NCBI RefSeq assembly: GCF_001514265.1
Contig: NZ_KQ949006.1
Span: forward strand, 100,017 to 164,016
From: Streptomyces resistomycificus
GTDB lineage: Bacteria; Actinomycetota; Actinomycetes; Streptomycetales; Streptomycetaceae
Length of the DNA: 64,000 nucleotides
Direction of reading: 5' to 3'
Below are positions 41,666-49,825 of the stretch, in pieces. A model generated the notes under the pieces. That model was given only the letters and a program-made list of their open reading frames with translations. It was not told the DNA's origin and searched no databases. A program made the position numbers and the translations under genes. The first letter of the stretch is position 1. Every line of letters begins with the position of its first letter.

Positions 41666-43060
41666 TCAGCTCTTGGCCCTGGCCCGCTGCCACGCGTACC
41701 CCGCGACCGCCAGGACCACCGTCATCCCGCCCGTCGCGTACAGCTGCACCCGGGTGTCGGGCTCGCGGGCCATCAGTACGAGGATCGCCGCCATCCCGGC
41801 CAGGGCCACCCACGTCAGGGCCGGGAACGCCCACATCCGTACCGTCAGCTTCTCCGGGGTCTCGCGTTCCAGGCGGCCGCGCAGGCGCAGCTGGGAGACG
41901 GCGATGAAGATCCAGACGACGAGGATGACCGCGCCGATCATGTTGAGCAGCCAGGGGAAGACGTCGTCCGGGCGCCAGTAGCTCAGGACCACGCAGGCGA
42001 AGCCGAAGACGCAGGAGGCGAGAACGGCCACACGGGGGACGCCGCCCGAGACCCGGCCCAGCGCCCGGGGGCCCTGGCCGCGCTCGACGAGGGAGTAGGC
42101 GATGCGCGAGGAGCCGTAGATGTTCGCGTTCATGGCGGAGAGCAGGGCCACCAGGACGACCACGTTCATCAGCTGGCCGGCGCCCGGGATGCCGAGCTCG
42201 TCCAGGGCGGCGACGTACGGGCCCTTCTCCACGACCGCCGCCGAGTCCCACGGGACCAGCGTGACGATGACCGCCATCGAGCCGATGTAGAAGAGCGCGA
42301 TGCGCCACATCGCCGTACGGACCGCGCTCGCCACCCCGCGCACCGGGTCCTCGGACTCGGCGGCCGCGATCGTGACGGTCTCCAGGCCGCCGTAGGCGAA
42401 GACGGAGGCGAGCAGGCCGACGACCAGGCCCTCGCTGCCGTTCGGGAGGAAGCCGCCCTCGCCGGTGAGGTTCGCGGTGCCCGGCGCGTCCGTGCCGGGG
42501 AGCACGCCCGCGATGGCCAGGACACCCAGCACCAGGAACAGGGTGATCGCGCCGACCTTCAGCGCCGCGAACCAGAACTCGAACTCGCCGAAGTTCTTCA
42601 CCGCGGCCAGGTTCGCGCCGCAGAAGACCAGCATGAACAGCGCCACCCAGGCCCACTCCGGTGTGCCCGGTAGCCAGCCCGTCACGATCTTCGCGGCCCC
42701 GATGCCCTCCAGGCCCACGGCCGTGCAGAGCAGGACCCAGAACGACCAGCCGGCGGTGAAGCCGGCCCACGGGCCGATCGCGCGTTCGGCGTGTGCGGAG
42801 AAGGAGCCGGACGACGGGTGGGCCGCCGACATCTCGCCCAGCATCCGCATCACCAGCATCACGAGGAGGCCGGAGAGGGCGTAGGCGACGACGATGGAGG
42901 GGCCGGCGGCGGCGATCCCCGCGCCGGAGCCGACGAACAGGCCGGCGCCGATGACACCCCCGAGGGCGATCATCGACAGATGGCGCTGCTTGAGTCCGTG
43001 CGAGAGGGCGACGCCGTCCCGCTGTTTTGGCGGGGACGTCTCGGTGGTGGTGCGGGGCAT
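41666..43060 (-). CDS. amino-acid permease (APC family)
   Basis: A 464-residue secondary transporter of the amino acid-polyamine-cation superfamily with about twelve membrane segments. LKQRHLSMIALGGVIGAGLFVGSG is the conserved first-helix motif; GEFEFWFAALKV and the EMSAAHPSSGSFSAHAERA loop are typical of AnsP/GabP/ProY-like permeases. Paralogous to the permease at 54.8-56.3 kb. The ATG (MPRTTTET) was preferred to an upstream in-frame TTG. It is transcribed downstream of the sulfonate operon but separated from it by a terminator hairpin. Substrate not determinable. Confidence 0.9.
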   Translation of the reverse strand: MPRTTTETSPPKQRDGVALSHGLKQRHLSMIALGGVIGAGLFVGSGAGIAAAGPSIVVAYALSGLLVMLVMRMLGEMSAAHPSSGSFSAHAERAIGPWAGFTAGWSFWVLLCTAVGLEGIGAAKIVTGWLPGTPEWAWVALFMLVFCGANLAAVKNFGEFEFWFAALKVGAITLFLVLGVLAIAGVLPGTDAPGTANLTGEGGFLPNGSEGLVVGLLASVFAYGGLETVTIAAAESEDPVRGVASAVRTAMWRIALFYIGSMAVIVTLVPWDSAAVVEKGPYVAALDELGIPGAGQLMNVVVLVALLSAMNANIYGSSRIAYSLVERGQGPRALGRVSGGVPRVAVLASCVFGFACVVLSYWRPDDVFPWLLNMIGAVILVVWIFIAVSQLRLRGRLERETPEKLTVRMWAFPALTWVALAGMAAILVLMAREPDTRVQLYATGGMTVVLAVAGYAWQRARAKS

Positions 43061-43087
43061 GGGCGCGGTTCGTCCAATGCGTGAGAT

Positions 43088-43144
43088 GGGCAAAAACGCC
43101 CACAGTCTGGGCGGCCTCCCCGACCGGAAGGGAAGACCGCCCAG
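43088..43144 (-). terminator. operon terminator after the TauD-like gene
   Basis: CTGGGCGG (43107-43114) and CCGCCCAG (43137-43144) form the outer stem of an imperfect hairpin. In the minus-strand direction it is followed by GTGGGCGTTTTTGCCC, giving a U-tract (43092-43096), unusual in Streptomyces and supportive of intrinsic termination. Confidence 0.7.
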
Positions 43145-43173
43145 TATGCGGACACCCGCCGTACGCAGCGTGG

Positions 43174-44097
43174 TTACGCCGCCACGGAGACGGAGGGGGT
43201 CCGCGTCGCCACCGACGTGTAGTGGGACGCGTCCCCCTCGACCGAGTAGCTCTCCTTGCCCTCGATGCCCACCGGCACGTCACCCGCGATGGTCACCCGG
43301 TGCAGGCGGCGCGGCAGGCCGTCGTAGTTGTCGACCGCGTAGTGCTGCGTGATGCGGTTGTCGAAGAGGACGAGCTGGTTCTCCGACCAGCGGTGGCGCA
43401 GGACGTTCTCCGGTCGGGTGACGTAGGACTGGAGCAGGTCGAGCAGCTTGCGGGACTCGCCGGCCGACAGGCCCACGATCCGCTGCGCGAACCCGCCGAT
43501 GAACAGGCCGCGTTCGCCGGTCAGCGGGTGCACGCGGACGACCGGGTGGACCGTGCGGTACTTGATCGAGGTGAACTGGGCGCGCGCGGCGGCCTGCGCC
43601 TCGTCGACCGCCTCCTCCGGCACCGCGTAGTCGTAGTCGTTGGTGTGCTCGGCCCACAGGGAGTCGGCCAGCAGCCGCAGCGGCTGCGGCAGGTCGCGGT
43701 AGGCGGCCGCCGAGCTGGCGATCAGGGTCTCGCCCCCGTACGGCGGGATCGTGATGCTGCGCAGGGTGCTGGCCTGCGGCGGGTTGAGGACGAAGGTGAC
43801 GTCCGTGTGCCAGTTGTTGGCGGCGCGGCCCCGCTCGCTGTCGACGGGCAGGACGTTCGGTACGCCGTCGACGGACGGCACGGTCGGGTGGGCGGTGGTG
43901 ACGTCCCCGAAGTGCCGGACGAAGGCCTGCTGGCCCTCGTCGTCGAGGTTCACGTCGTCGAAGACCAGGGCCTTGTGGGCGTTGAGGGCGTCCCGGAGGG
44001 CGGTGACCGTGGCCTCGTCCAGGGGCTGGGCGAGGTCGACGCCGCCGACGTGGGCGCCGATGTTCGCGGTGACCTTGCGGAGCTGGATGCCGGACAT
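43174..44097 (-). CDS. TauD/TfdA-family alpha-ketoglutarate dioxygenase
   Basis: A 307-residue Fe(II)/2-oxoglutarate-dependent dioxygenase. The HxD iron motif is NNWHTDVTF (near residues 95-97), the distal His and 2-OG-binding Arg are in the C-terminal NRITQHYAVDNYDGLPRRLHRVT. TauD releases sulfite from taurine; related enzymes act on alkyl sulfates and sulfonates. Last gene of the operon SBP-permease-ATPase-flavin monooxygenase-TauD, so organosulfur desulfonation for sulfur supply is the likely job. AAAGGA 7 bases upstream of the ATG. Confidence 0.92.
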   Translation of the reverse strand: MSGIQLRKVTANIGAHVGGVDLAQPLDEATVTALRDALNAHKALVFDDVNLDDEGQQAFVRHFGDVTTAHPTVPSVDGVPNVLPVDSERGRAANNWHTDVTFVLNPPQASTLRSITIPPYGGETLIASSAAAYRDLPQPLRLLADSLWAEHTNDYDYAVPEEAVDEAQAAARAQFTSIKYRTVHPVVRVHPLTGERGLFIGGFAQRIVGLSAGESRKLLDLLQSYVTRPENVLRHRWSENQLVLFDNRITQHYAVDNYDGLPRRLHRVTIAGDVPVGIEGKESYSVEGDASHYTSVATRTPSVSVAA

Positions 44098-44109
44098 GTG
44101 GGGGTCCTT

Positions 44110-45450
44110 TCAGGCTCGGGCGAGTGCGGGGGTGACGTACTGGTTGGCGGGGCGGGGGAGGCCGTAGCGCTCCCGCAGGGTCCGGCGCGGGCCGTACTCC
44201 CGGCGGAGCAGGCCACGGGCGCGGAGGATCGGGACCACGTGGTCGACGAAGGCGTCGAGGCCGGAGGGCAGGACGGCGGGCATGATGTTGAAGCCGTCGG
44301 CGGCCCCCTGGGTGAACCAGGTCTCGATCGCGTCGGCCACCTGCTCCGGTGTGCCGGCGAAGGTGAGGTGCCCGCGGCCGCCGCCGAGGCGCCCGACCAG
44401 CTGCCGCACGGTGAGCCGTTCGCGGCGGGCCAGGTCCACGACGAGCGTGTAGCGGCTCTTGGCGCCCTCGATGGCGCTCTCCGGGGGGAGGTCGGGCAGT
44501 CGGCCGTCCAGTTCGAGGGTGCCCGGCTCCAGTTGCAGCAGGTTCTCCAGCCGGTTCACACCATGCGTGTACACGATGTGGTCCTCCAGGACCCGTTCGG
44601 CGGCCAGCGCCTCGGCCTCCGTCGACCCGATCACCGGGACGATGCCCGGCAGCACCTTGATGTGGCCGGGGTCGCGACCGGCTTCTGCCGTACGGGACTT
44701 GAGGTCGGCGTAGAAGGCCCGCGCGTCCTCGATGGTCTGCTGGGCGGTGAACACGGCCTCCGCGTACCGCGCCGCGAAGCGCTTCCCGTCCTCGCTCGAC
44801 CCCGCCTGCACCAGCAGCGGGTAACCCTGCGGGGTACGCGGCACGTTGAGGGCGCCCGCGACGCTGAAGTACCGCCCCTCGTGCCGGGGCGGGTGGATCT
44901 TCGTGTCGTCGCCCCACACGCCGGCCGCCTTGTCGGCGACGACCGCGTCGTCCTCCCAGCTGTCCCACAGCTTCTGGGCCACGTCGAGGAACTCGGCGGC
45001 GCGGGCGTACCGCTCGGCGTGCGCGGGCTCGGCGGCGAGACCGAAGTTGCGGGCGGCTTCGGCGCCGGCCGTGGTGACGATGTTCCAGCCCGCCCGGCCC
45101 CCGCTGACGATGTCCAGCGAGGCGAACTTGCGGGCCAGGTTGTAGGGGGAGTTGTAGGAGGTGGAGGCCGTGGCGATGAGGCCGATGTGCTCGGTGGCCG
45201 TCGCCAGCGCGGTCAGCAGGGTGAGCGGTTCCAGGGCGCCGGCGGGCCGCTGGGCGAGGTTGTTCCACAGCTGTGGACCGTCGGCGAGGAACAGTGAGTC
45301 GAAGGTGCCGCGTTCGGCGATCCGGGCCAGGTGGACGTAGTGGGCGAGGTCCACGTGCGCGTACGGGTCGCTCTCCGGCAGCCGCCAGGACGCCTCGTGG
45401 TGCCCGGTGCTCATCAGGAACGCGTTCAGGTGCAGCTGTCTGGTGGTCAC
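44110..45450 (-). CDS. LLM-class flavin-dependent monooxygenase (NtaA/SnaA/DszA-type)
   Basis: A 446-residue luciferase-like monooxygenase using FMNH2 from a partner reductase. LHLNAFLMSTGHHEASWRLPES is the family N-terminus; SLFLADGP, ATASTSYNSPYNLARKFASLD and SGGRAGWNIVTTAGAEAARNFG are conserved flavin/substrate segments of the NtaA/SnaA/SoxA (xenobiotic) subgroup, which includes dibenzothiophene-sulfone and other organosulfur monooxygenases. GTG start in a GTGA overlap with the ATPase stop. It likely cleaves C-S bonds of imported sulfonates or sulfones. No flavin reductase is encoded nearby. Confidence 0.92.
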   Translation of the reverse strand: MTTRQLHLNAFLMSTGHHEASWRLPESDPYAHVDLAHYVHLARIAERGTFDSLFLADGPQLWNNLAQRPAGALEPLTLLTALATATEHIGLIATASTSYNSPYNLARKFASLDIVSGGRAGWNIVTTAGAEAARNFGLAAEPAHAERYARAAEFLDVAQKLWDSWEDDAVVADKAAGVWGDDTKIHPPRHEGRYFSVAGALNVPRTPQGYPLLVQAGSSEDGKRFAARYAEAVFTAQQTIEDARAFYADLKSRTAEAGRDPGHIKVLPGIVPVIGSTEAEALAAERVLEDHIVYTHGVNRLENLLQLEPGTLELDGRLPDLPPESAIEGAKSRYTLVVDLARRERLTVRQLVGRLGGGRGHLTFAGTPEQVADAIETWFTQGAADGFNIMPAVLPSGLDAFVDHVVPILRARGLLRREYGPRRTLRERYGLPRPANQYVTPALARA

Positions 45451-46181
45451 TGGTGGTCCTCCGTCACGCCGAGCGCGGCCAGCAGCCGCTCCCGGTACTC
45501 GCCCAGCAGCGGATCCCGGTACGAGCGCGGGTGCGGGCGGTCGATGGTCAGGTCGAGGCCGATCCGGCCGTGGTCGAGGACGAGGACCCGGTCGGCGAGC
45601 ACGATCGCCTCGTCCACGTCGTGGGTGACGAGCAGCACGGAGGGCCGGTGGCGCTCCCACAGCTCCCGCAGCAGGACGTGCATCCGGATCCGGGTGAGCG
45701 CGTCCAGGGCGCCGAACGGCTCGTCCGCCAGCAGCAGTTCCGGCTCGCGGACGAGGGAGCGGGCCAGGGCGGCGCGCTGGGCCTCGCCGCCGGACAGCTC
45801 GCTCGGCCAGGCGCCCTCGCGGCCCTTCAGGCCCACTTCGGCGAGGGCCTCGCGGCCCTTGCGGTCGGCCTCCTTGCCGTCGAGGCCGAGAAGGACGTTG
45901 TCGAGGACGCGCTGCCAGGGCAGCAGCCGGGAGTCCTGGAAGACGACCGACACCCTCTCCGGCGCGGTCAGCCGGCCGCTTCCGGTGACCTCGTGGTCGA
46001 GACCGGCGACCGCCCGCAGCAGCGTGCTCTTGCCGGAGCCACTGTGCCCGAGCAGGGCGGTGAACTGGCCGGCGGGCAGGTCGAGGTCGAGGGAGTCGAG
46101 AACCGTACGCCCGTCGAACGACCTGGTCAGGCCCCTGAGCCGGACGGCCGGTCGGGTCAGCTGCTCAGTGTGCGTCGCCAT
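45447..46181 (-). CDS. sulfonate/taurine ABC transporter ATP-binding protein (SsuB-like)
   Basis: A 244-residue ATPase of the nitrate/sulfonate/taurine group. Walker A LLGHSGSGKSTLLRAVAGL, Q-loop FQDSRLLPWQRVLDNV (typical of SsuB/TauB), signature LSGGEAQRAALARSL, Walker B LLLADEPFGALDALTRIRM, switch His in LVTHDVDEAI. It overlaps the permease gene by 25 bp and the monooxygenase start by 4 bp. Confidence 0.92.
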   Translation of the reverse strand: MATHTEQLTRPAVRLRGLTRSFDGRTVLDSLDLDLPAGQFTALLGHSGSGKSTLLRAVAGLDHEVTGSGRLTAPERVSVVFQDSRLLPWQRVLDNVLLGLDGKEADRKGREALAEVGLKGREGAWPSELSGGEAQRAALARSLVREPELLLADEPFGALDALTRIRMHVLLRELWERHRPSVLLVTHDVDEAIVLADRVLVLDHGRIGLDLTIDRPHPRSYRDPLLGEYRERLLAALGVTEDHQ

Positions 46182-47203
46182 GACAGCACCCTCCGTTCGA
46201 TGAGACGGACCGCGCTGTCGGAGATCAGGCCGAAGATGCCGTAGACGACCAGGCCGACGAGGATGACGTCCGTCTGGCCGTAGTTCTGGGCCTGGAACAT
46301 CATGTAGCCGAGTCCGCTGGTGGCGTTGATCTGCTCCAGCACGACCAGGCCCAGCCAGGAACCGGTCACCCCGAGCCGCAGCCCGACGAAGAAGCCGGGC
46401 AGGGCGCCGGGGATGACGATCCGCCGGATGAAGGCGTACCTCGACAGGCCCTGCACCTCGGCGAGTTCGACGAAGCGGCTGTCGATGCCGGACAGCGCGG
46501 CATGCGTGTTCAGGTAGATCGGGATGTAGACGACGATCGCGATGATCGCGATCTTGAAGGTCTCGCCGATGCCCAGCCAGAGGATGAACAGCGGGATCAG
46601 ACCGAGGGTCGGAATCGCCCGGTTGAGCTGCACCGACCCGTCGATCAGCGCCTCACCGGTCCGGCTGAGCCCGGAGGCGAGCGCCAGGGCGACGCCCGCG
46701 GTCAGACCGATCGCGAAGCCGGAGGCGGCTCGCTGGAGCGAGGTCAGGATGTCCTTGGGCAGCGTCCCGTCGGTCCACAGGTGGACGCCGGTCTCCAGGA
46801 CCGTCCAGGGCGCCGGGATCGCGGCCGGGTCGAGCTGCCCGGCGGCGGAGGCCGCGGCCCACAGGACGAGCAGCAGGGCGGGGCCGGCGAGACGGGTGGC
46901 GGGCAGCCGCCTGCCGGGGGAGAGCCGGCGGCGCCTGCGGACCTGGAGCTCCTCCCCGGCGCCGACGGGGGCGGTGACCGCGGTGACCGCAGTGACTGCG
47001 GTGGCGGCGGTGGCGGCGGTGCCCGTGTCGGTGACGGGCGCGGCCGCGGGGTCCGCGGTCACGGTGTCCGCGTCCGTCGTGTCCGCGTCCGTCGTGTCCG
47101 CGTCCGTCGTGTCCGCGTTCGTCGTGTCCGCGGTCGACACGGCAGGGTTCGTCGTGTCCGCGGTCGACACGACAGCGTTCGTCGTGGCTGCGTTCGTGGT
47201 CAC
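46157..47203 (-). CDS. sulfonate/taurine ABC transporter permease (SsuC-like) with low-complexity N-terminus
   Basis: A 348-residue permease. The C-terminal ~250 residues are a normal SsuC-like protein with six membrane segments and the EAA loop (LAEVQGLSRYAFIRRIVIPGALP). The first ~85 residues are a Thr/Ala/Asp-rich low-complexity tail made of DTTDA-type pentads, encoded by a 15-bp tandem repeat, then an Arg-rich turn (VRRRRRLSPGRR) before helix 1. The GTG at 47203 was chosen because GGAGG lies 8 bases upstream; a GTG three codons earlier would abut that site. The tail is probably cytoplasmic and may vary in length between strains. Confidence 0.9.
   Translation of the reverse strand: MTTNAATTNAVVSTADTTNPAVSTADTTNADTTDADTTDADTTDADTVTADPAAAPVTDTGTAATAATAVTAVTAVTAPVGAGEELQVRRRRRLSPGRRLPATRLAGPALLLVLWAAASAAGQLDPAAIPAPWTVLETGVHLWTDGTLPKDILTSLQRAASGFAIGLTAGVALALASGLSRTGEALIDGSVQLNRAIPTLGLIPLFILWLGIGETFKIAIIAIVVYIPIYLNTHAALSGIDSRFVELAEVQGLSRYAFIRRIVIPGALPGFFVGLRLGVTGSWLGLVVLEQINATSGLGYMMFQAQNYGQTDVILVGLVVYGIFGLISDSAVRLIERRVLSWRRTLSS
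47064..47123. repeat. 15-bp tandem repeat in permease N-terminus
   Basis: GTGTCCGCGTCCGTC is repeated three times perfectly (47064-47108) and a fourth time with one change at 47119. It encodes DTTDA-type pentads in frame, so copy-number variation would preserve the reading frame. Confidence 0.9.
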
Positions 47204-47208
47204 GGCGC

Positions 47209-48273
47209 TCACCTCCGGTACTCCGCCGGCACGGCCTTCGCCGCGATGTCCTCGAAACGCCGGTCGAAGAGCGAGCCGACCTCGAACTCCTTCACGAAAC
47301 CGCCCTCCGCCAGCAGATCGGCGGTCTCCTGCTCCCACTTGACGGCCTCGTCCCAACTCGGCGGGAAAAGCGGCTTGTTGGCGAGTGCCGTGATCGACTG
47401 GGCCTGCGGCAGGGTCAGGTTCTGCGTCTTGACGTAGAACTCCTTGTTCCAGACGTCGGGGTGCTCGTACGCCCAGACCTGGCCCTTGGCCCAGTACGGG
47501 ATGTACGCGGCGACCGCGGCGGCCTTCGCGGAGTCGGACAGCACGGAGGTCGGTGCCCACAGCAGGTTGAGCAGGTCGACCACGTCCGTGGTGATGGTGC
47601 GGGCGCCCTTGGACTCGTACTGCGACAGATAGGCGGGCGCCTGGGTGTTGCCGAGCGGCGCGACGTCCACCTGGCCCGACTGCAGGGCCGTGAGGAACTG
47701 GTTGCTGGTCAGCGGGACGAGCTCGACCTCGTCGTAGGCCAGCCCCGCCTTCTTCAACGCCCGCAGCAGGACCACGCCCTGGGCCTGGCCCTGCGAGAAG
47801 GCCAGCTTCCTCCCCCTGAACCCCTCGACCGAGGTGATGTCGCTGCCCGGCTTGGTGGCGAAGAGGTAGTTCGGCTTGCGGGTGATGTTGATGGCGACGA
47901 TCTTCGCGTCGTAACCCTGGTAGTGCGCCTGGATCGGCGGGATGCCCGCGTTGTTGGCGACGTCCAGGGATCCGGCGCGGAAGGCGTTGATGACGTCCGG
48001 GCCGGCGCCGATGTTCGCCCAGCTGCTGACCTTGAACGGCAGCCTGCCGAACTTGGCGAGCCTGAACTGGAGTTCCTGGGTGTTCTGGTAGGAGGCGATC
48101 TTCAGGCTGGTGCCGGCGGGCACCTTCGTCGCCAGCGGCTCGGAGACGGACGTCTTCGAGGCCGCGGCGCTGCTGCCCGCGCAGCCGCTCAGCCCGGCGG
48201 CGGCCGCCGAGACGCCGAGCACGGAGGTGAGAAAGAGCCGTCGGTCGATTCCGGGTACGAGTGGAGAAGGCAT
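47209..48273 (-). CDS. aliphatic sulfonate ABC transporter substrate-binding lipoprotein (SsuA-like)
   Basis: A 354-residue periplasmic-type binding protein of the NMT1/SsuA family. The N-terminus, DRRLFLTSVLGVSAAAAGLSGC, combines a twin-arginine-like motif with a lipobox (LSGC), so it is a Tat-type lipoprotein candidate. Mature features: KIASYQNTQELQFRLAK, NAFRAGSLDVANNAGIPP, and LTSNQFLTALQSGQVDVAPLG. First transporter gene of the operon, 184 bp downstream of the short Cys leader ORF. Confidence 0.9.
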   Translation of the reverse strand: MPSPLVPGIDRRLFLTSVLGVSAAAAGLSGCAGSSAAASKTSVSEPLATKVPAGTSLKIASYQNTQELQFRLAKFGRLPFKVSSWANIGAGPDVINAFRAGSLDVANNAGIPPIQAHYQGYDAKIVAINITRKPNYLFATKPGSDITSVEGFRGRKLAFSQGQAQGVVLLRALKKAGLAYDEVELVPLTSNQFLTALQSGQVDVAPLGNTQAPAYLSQYESKGARTITTDVVDLLNLLWAPTSVLSDSAKAAAVAAYIPYWAKGQVWAYEHPDVWNKEFYVKTQNLTLPQAQSITALANKPLFPPSWDEAVKWEQETADLLAEGGFVKEFEVGSLFDRRFEDIAAKAVPAEYRR

Positions 48274-48364
48274 GGGAGGACTCCGTGAGCCGAAGTGAAA
48301 GGAAAGCGCGCGAAATTCCGGGCAGGAGAAGGCTCGGCAAAAGCTGTGCAGAAGCCGTTGAAAA

Positions 48365-48407
48365 GCCCTGCGAAGGCCCTGCGAAGGCCCTGCGAAGGCC
48401 CGCCAAG
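48365..48407. repeat. 11-bp tandem repeat in operon leader
   Basis: GCCCTGCGAAG occurs three times in succession (48365-48397) plus a degenerate fourth copy to 48407. It lies in the untranslated leader between the Cys leader ORF and the binding-protein gene, where it could contribute alternative RNA pairings. Confidence 0.85.
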
Positions 48408-48456
48408 GGAAGTCACGCGAGTGGAGAAGGGCACGCGCCTCAAGCGCGGCGACGCG

Positions 48457-48483
48457 TCAGCAACAGAGGGTGCGACAGCTCAT
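48457..48483 (-). CDS. eight-codon leader ORF MSCRTLCC (candidate cysteine attenuator)
   Basis: On the minus strand an ATG opens a tiny ORF, Met-Ser-Cys-Arg-Thr-Leu-Cys-Cys-stop: three cysteines in eight codons, two directly before the stop. It begins about 8-12 bases after a promoter-like TTGACA-N18-GAACAT, so it would be at the very 5' end of the operon mRNA, possibly leaderless. Right after its stop comes a small hairpin CGCGC-TTGAG-GCGCG (48434-48448). Similar Cys-rich upstream ORFs are known to make sulfur operons of mycobacteria respond to cysteine supply. The ORF is seen; its translation and role are inferred. Confidence 0.6.
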   Translation of the reverse strand: MSCRTLCC

Positions 48484-48490
48484 GACCAGG

Positions 48491-48520
48491 ATGTTCCTTC
48501 CCTCGGACCGGGCCTGTCAA
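48491..48520 (-). promoter_or_regulatory. candidate promoter of the sulfonate operon
   Basis: Minus strand TTGACA (48515-48520), 18-base spacer, GAACAT (48491-48496). The expected transcription start falls just before the leader ATG at 48483. Confidence 0.5.
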
Positions 48521-48537
48521 CATTCCGCGATTCTGAA

Positions 48538-49743
48538 TTAATTCGCCTCAGGTGAGGCGCCCAGCGGATCCCGGTACAGCATGTCCAGAGCCACCGATCC
48601 GCCGGCCACGGCGAGTACGGAATCGGGGAAACTGGACGGCAGCACGGCCGCCGCCCGCTGCTCGCCGACCGTTTCCCGCAGCGCGGAAAGACAGTCCTCC
48701 CGGTGCAGGACGCCGATCTCGGTGACGACGACGGTCTCCGGGTTGAGCACGTCGAGCAGCAGCCCGACCGTCCGCCCGACCCGCCGCGCACGGTCCACCA
48801 GCAGCGCCACGGCGGCCCGGTCGCCGTCGGCGGCCGCGGCGACCACGTGCATCGGGTTCACGCCGTCGGTGACCCCCGCCTCCCGCGCCCGCCGGCACAG
48901 CGTGCGCTCGCTCAACTCCGCCTGGAGGCAGCCCGTGCGCCCGCACTCGCAGGACTCCGTGCCGCCCGGCACCGGCAGATGGGCGATCGCGCCCGCCTGG
49001 GAGCGCGGCCCGTGGTGGACCTCGTCGTGGGTGGCGAACGCCGCGTCGACCACGTTGCCGACGAACAGGTGCAGGACGCTGCCGCTGCCCCGCACCCGCC
49101 CGAACAGCCGCTCCGCGTTGACCAACGCCCGCGCGTGCCCGTCCACATGGACCGGCAGCCCGGTACGCGCGCCGACCACCTCCCGCACCGGCACGTCCCG
49201 CCAGCCCAGCAGCGGATGCGCCACCACCGTCCCGGAGTCCCGGTCCACCCAGCCGCCGACCGCCACCCCGACGCCCAGGGCCCGGCATTCCGGCGCCCCG
49301 GCCAGCAGCGCCGCCAGCCCGTCGGCGGCCCGCGCCAGCACCTGCCCGGGCTCGACGGCTCCGGCGTGCTTCAGTCGTCGCTCGGCCACCACCCGGCCGC
49401 GCAGATCCAGCAGGGCGACCGTGGTGTAGGGGACGGCCACATGGACGCCGCCCACGACGAACCGCGAGTCGTCCAGGTCGACGGGCACATGGGGGCGTCC
49501 CACACCCTTGGAGCGGCGGGGCGCGGTGGCCTCACGGATGAGACCGGCACGCGCGAACCGGGCGCAGTAGTCGGTCACGGACGCGGGGGACAGCCCGGTC
49601 AGCCGGGCGATGGTGCTGCGCGCGACCGGCCCGTGCTCCAGCACGGAGCGCAGCACGACGCTGGCACTGGTCCGGCGCCGGTCCGGGTCGGCGGCGCGCG
49701 GAATCGACGAGACAGAAGGGGGAGCCGCCACGGTACGGGGCAT
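48538..49743 (-). CDS. ROK-family transcriptional regulator
   Basis: A 401-residue ROK protein (repressor, ORF, kinase). N-terminal winged helix: VARSTIARLTGLSPASVTDYCARFARAGLIREA (split, residues about 35-68). The sugar-kinase-like body has the zinc motif CECGRTGCLQAELS (the usual CxCGxxGCxE with Gln-Ala-Glu ending) and VGGVHVAVPYTTVALLDLRGRVV. Effector unknown. It sits upstream of, and in the same direction as, the sulfonate operon and is itself preceded by a leader peptide of the sulfur-associated type, so it may regulate sulfur acquisition rather than sugar use. GAGGATG lies upstream of the ATG. Confidence 0.9.
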   Translation of the reverse strand: MPRTVAAPPSVSSIPRAADPDRRRTSASVVLRSVLEHGPVARSTIARLTGLSPASVTDYCARFARAGLIREATAPRRSKGVGRPHVPVDLDDSRFVVGGVHVAVPYTTVALLDLRGRVVAERRLKHAGAVEPGQVLARAADGLAALLAGAPECRALGVGVAVGGWVDRDSGTVVAHPLLGWRDVPVREVVGARTGLPVHVDGHARALVNAERLFGRVRGSGSVLHLFVGNVVDAAFATHDEVHHGPRSQAGAIAHLPVPGGTESCECGRTGCLQAELSERTLCRRAREAGVTDGVNPMHVVAAAADGDRAAVALLVDRARRVGRTVGLLLDVLNPETVVVTEIGVLHREDCLSALRETVGEQRAAAVLPSSFPDSVLAVAGGSVALDMLYRDPLGASPEAN

Positions 49744-49825
49744 GGGGAATCATCCTCGGGAACGGGGTCCGACAGTGCGCCGTCTCGGAAGTCGAGGCGC
49801 ACCGGATCCGCTCCGCCCGCCCCGC

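Noticed and set aside
48189..48443. 84-residue minus-strand ORF in the sulfonate operon leader
   Set aside because: Overlaps the binding-protein start out of frame and runs through the 11-bp repeats; the eight-codon Cys ORF upstream is a better regulatory candidate.
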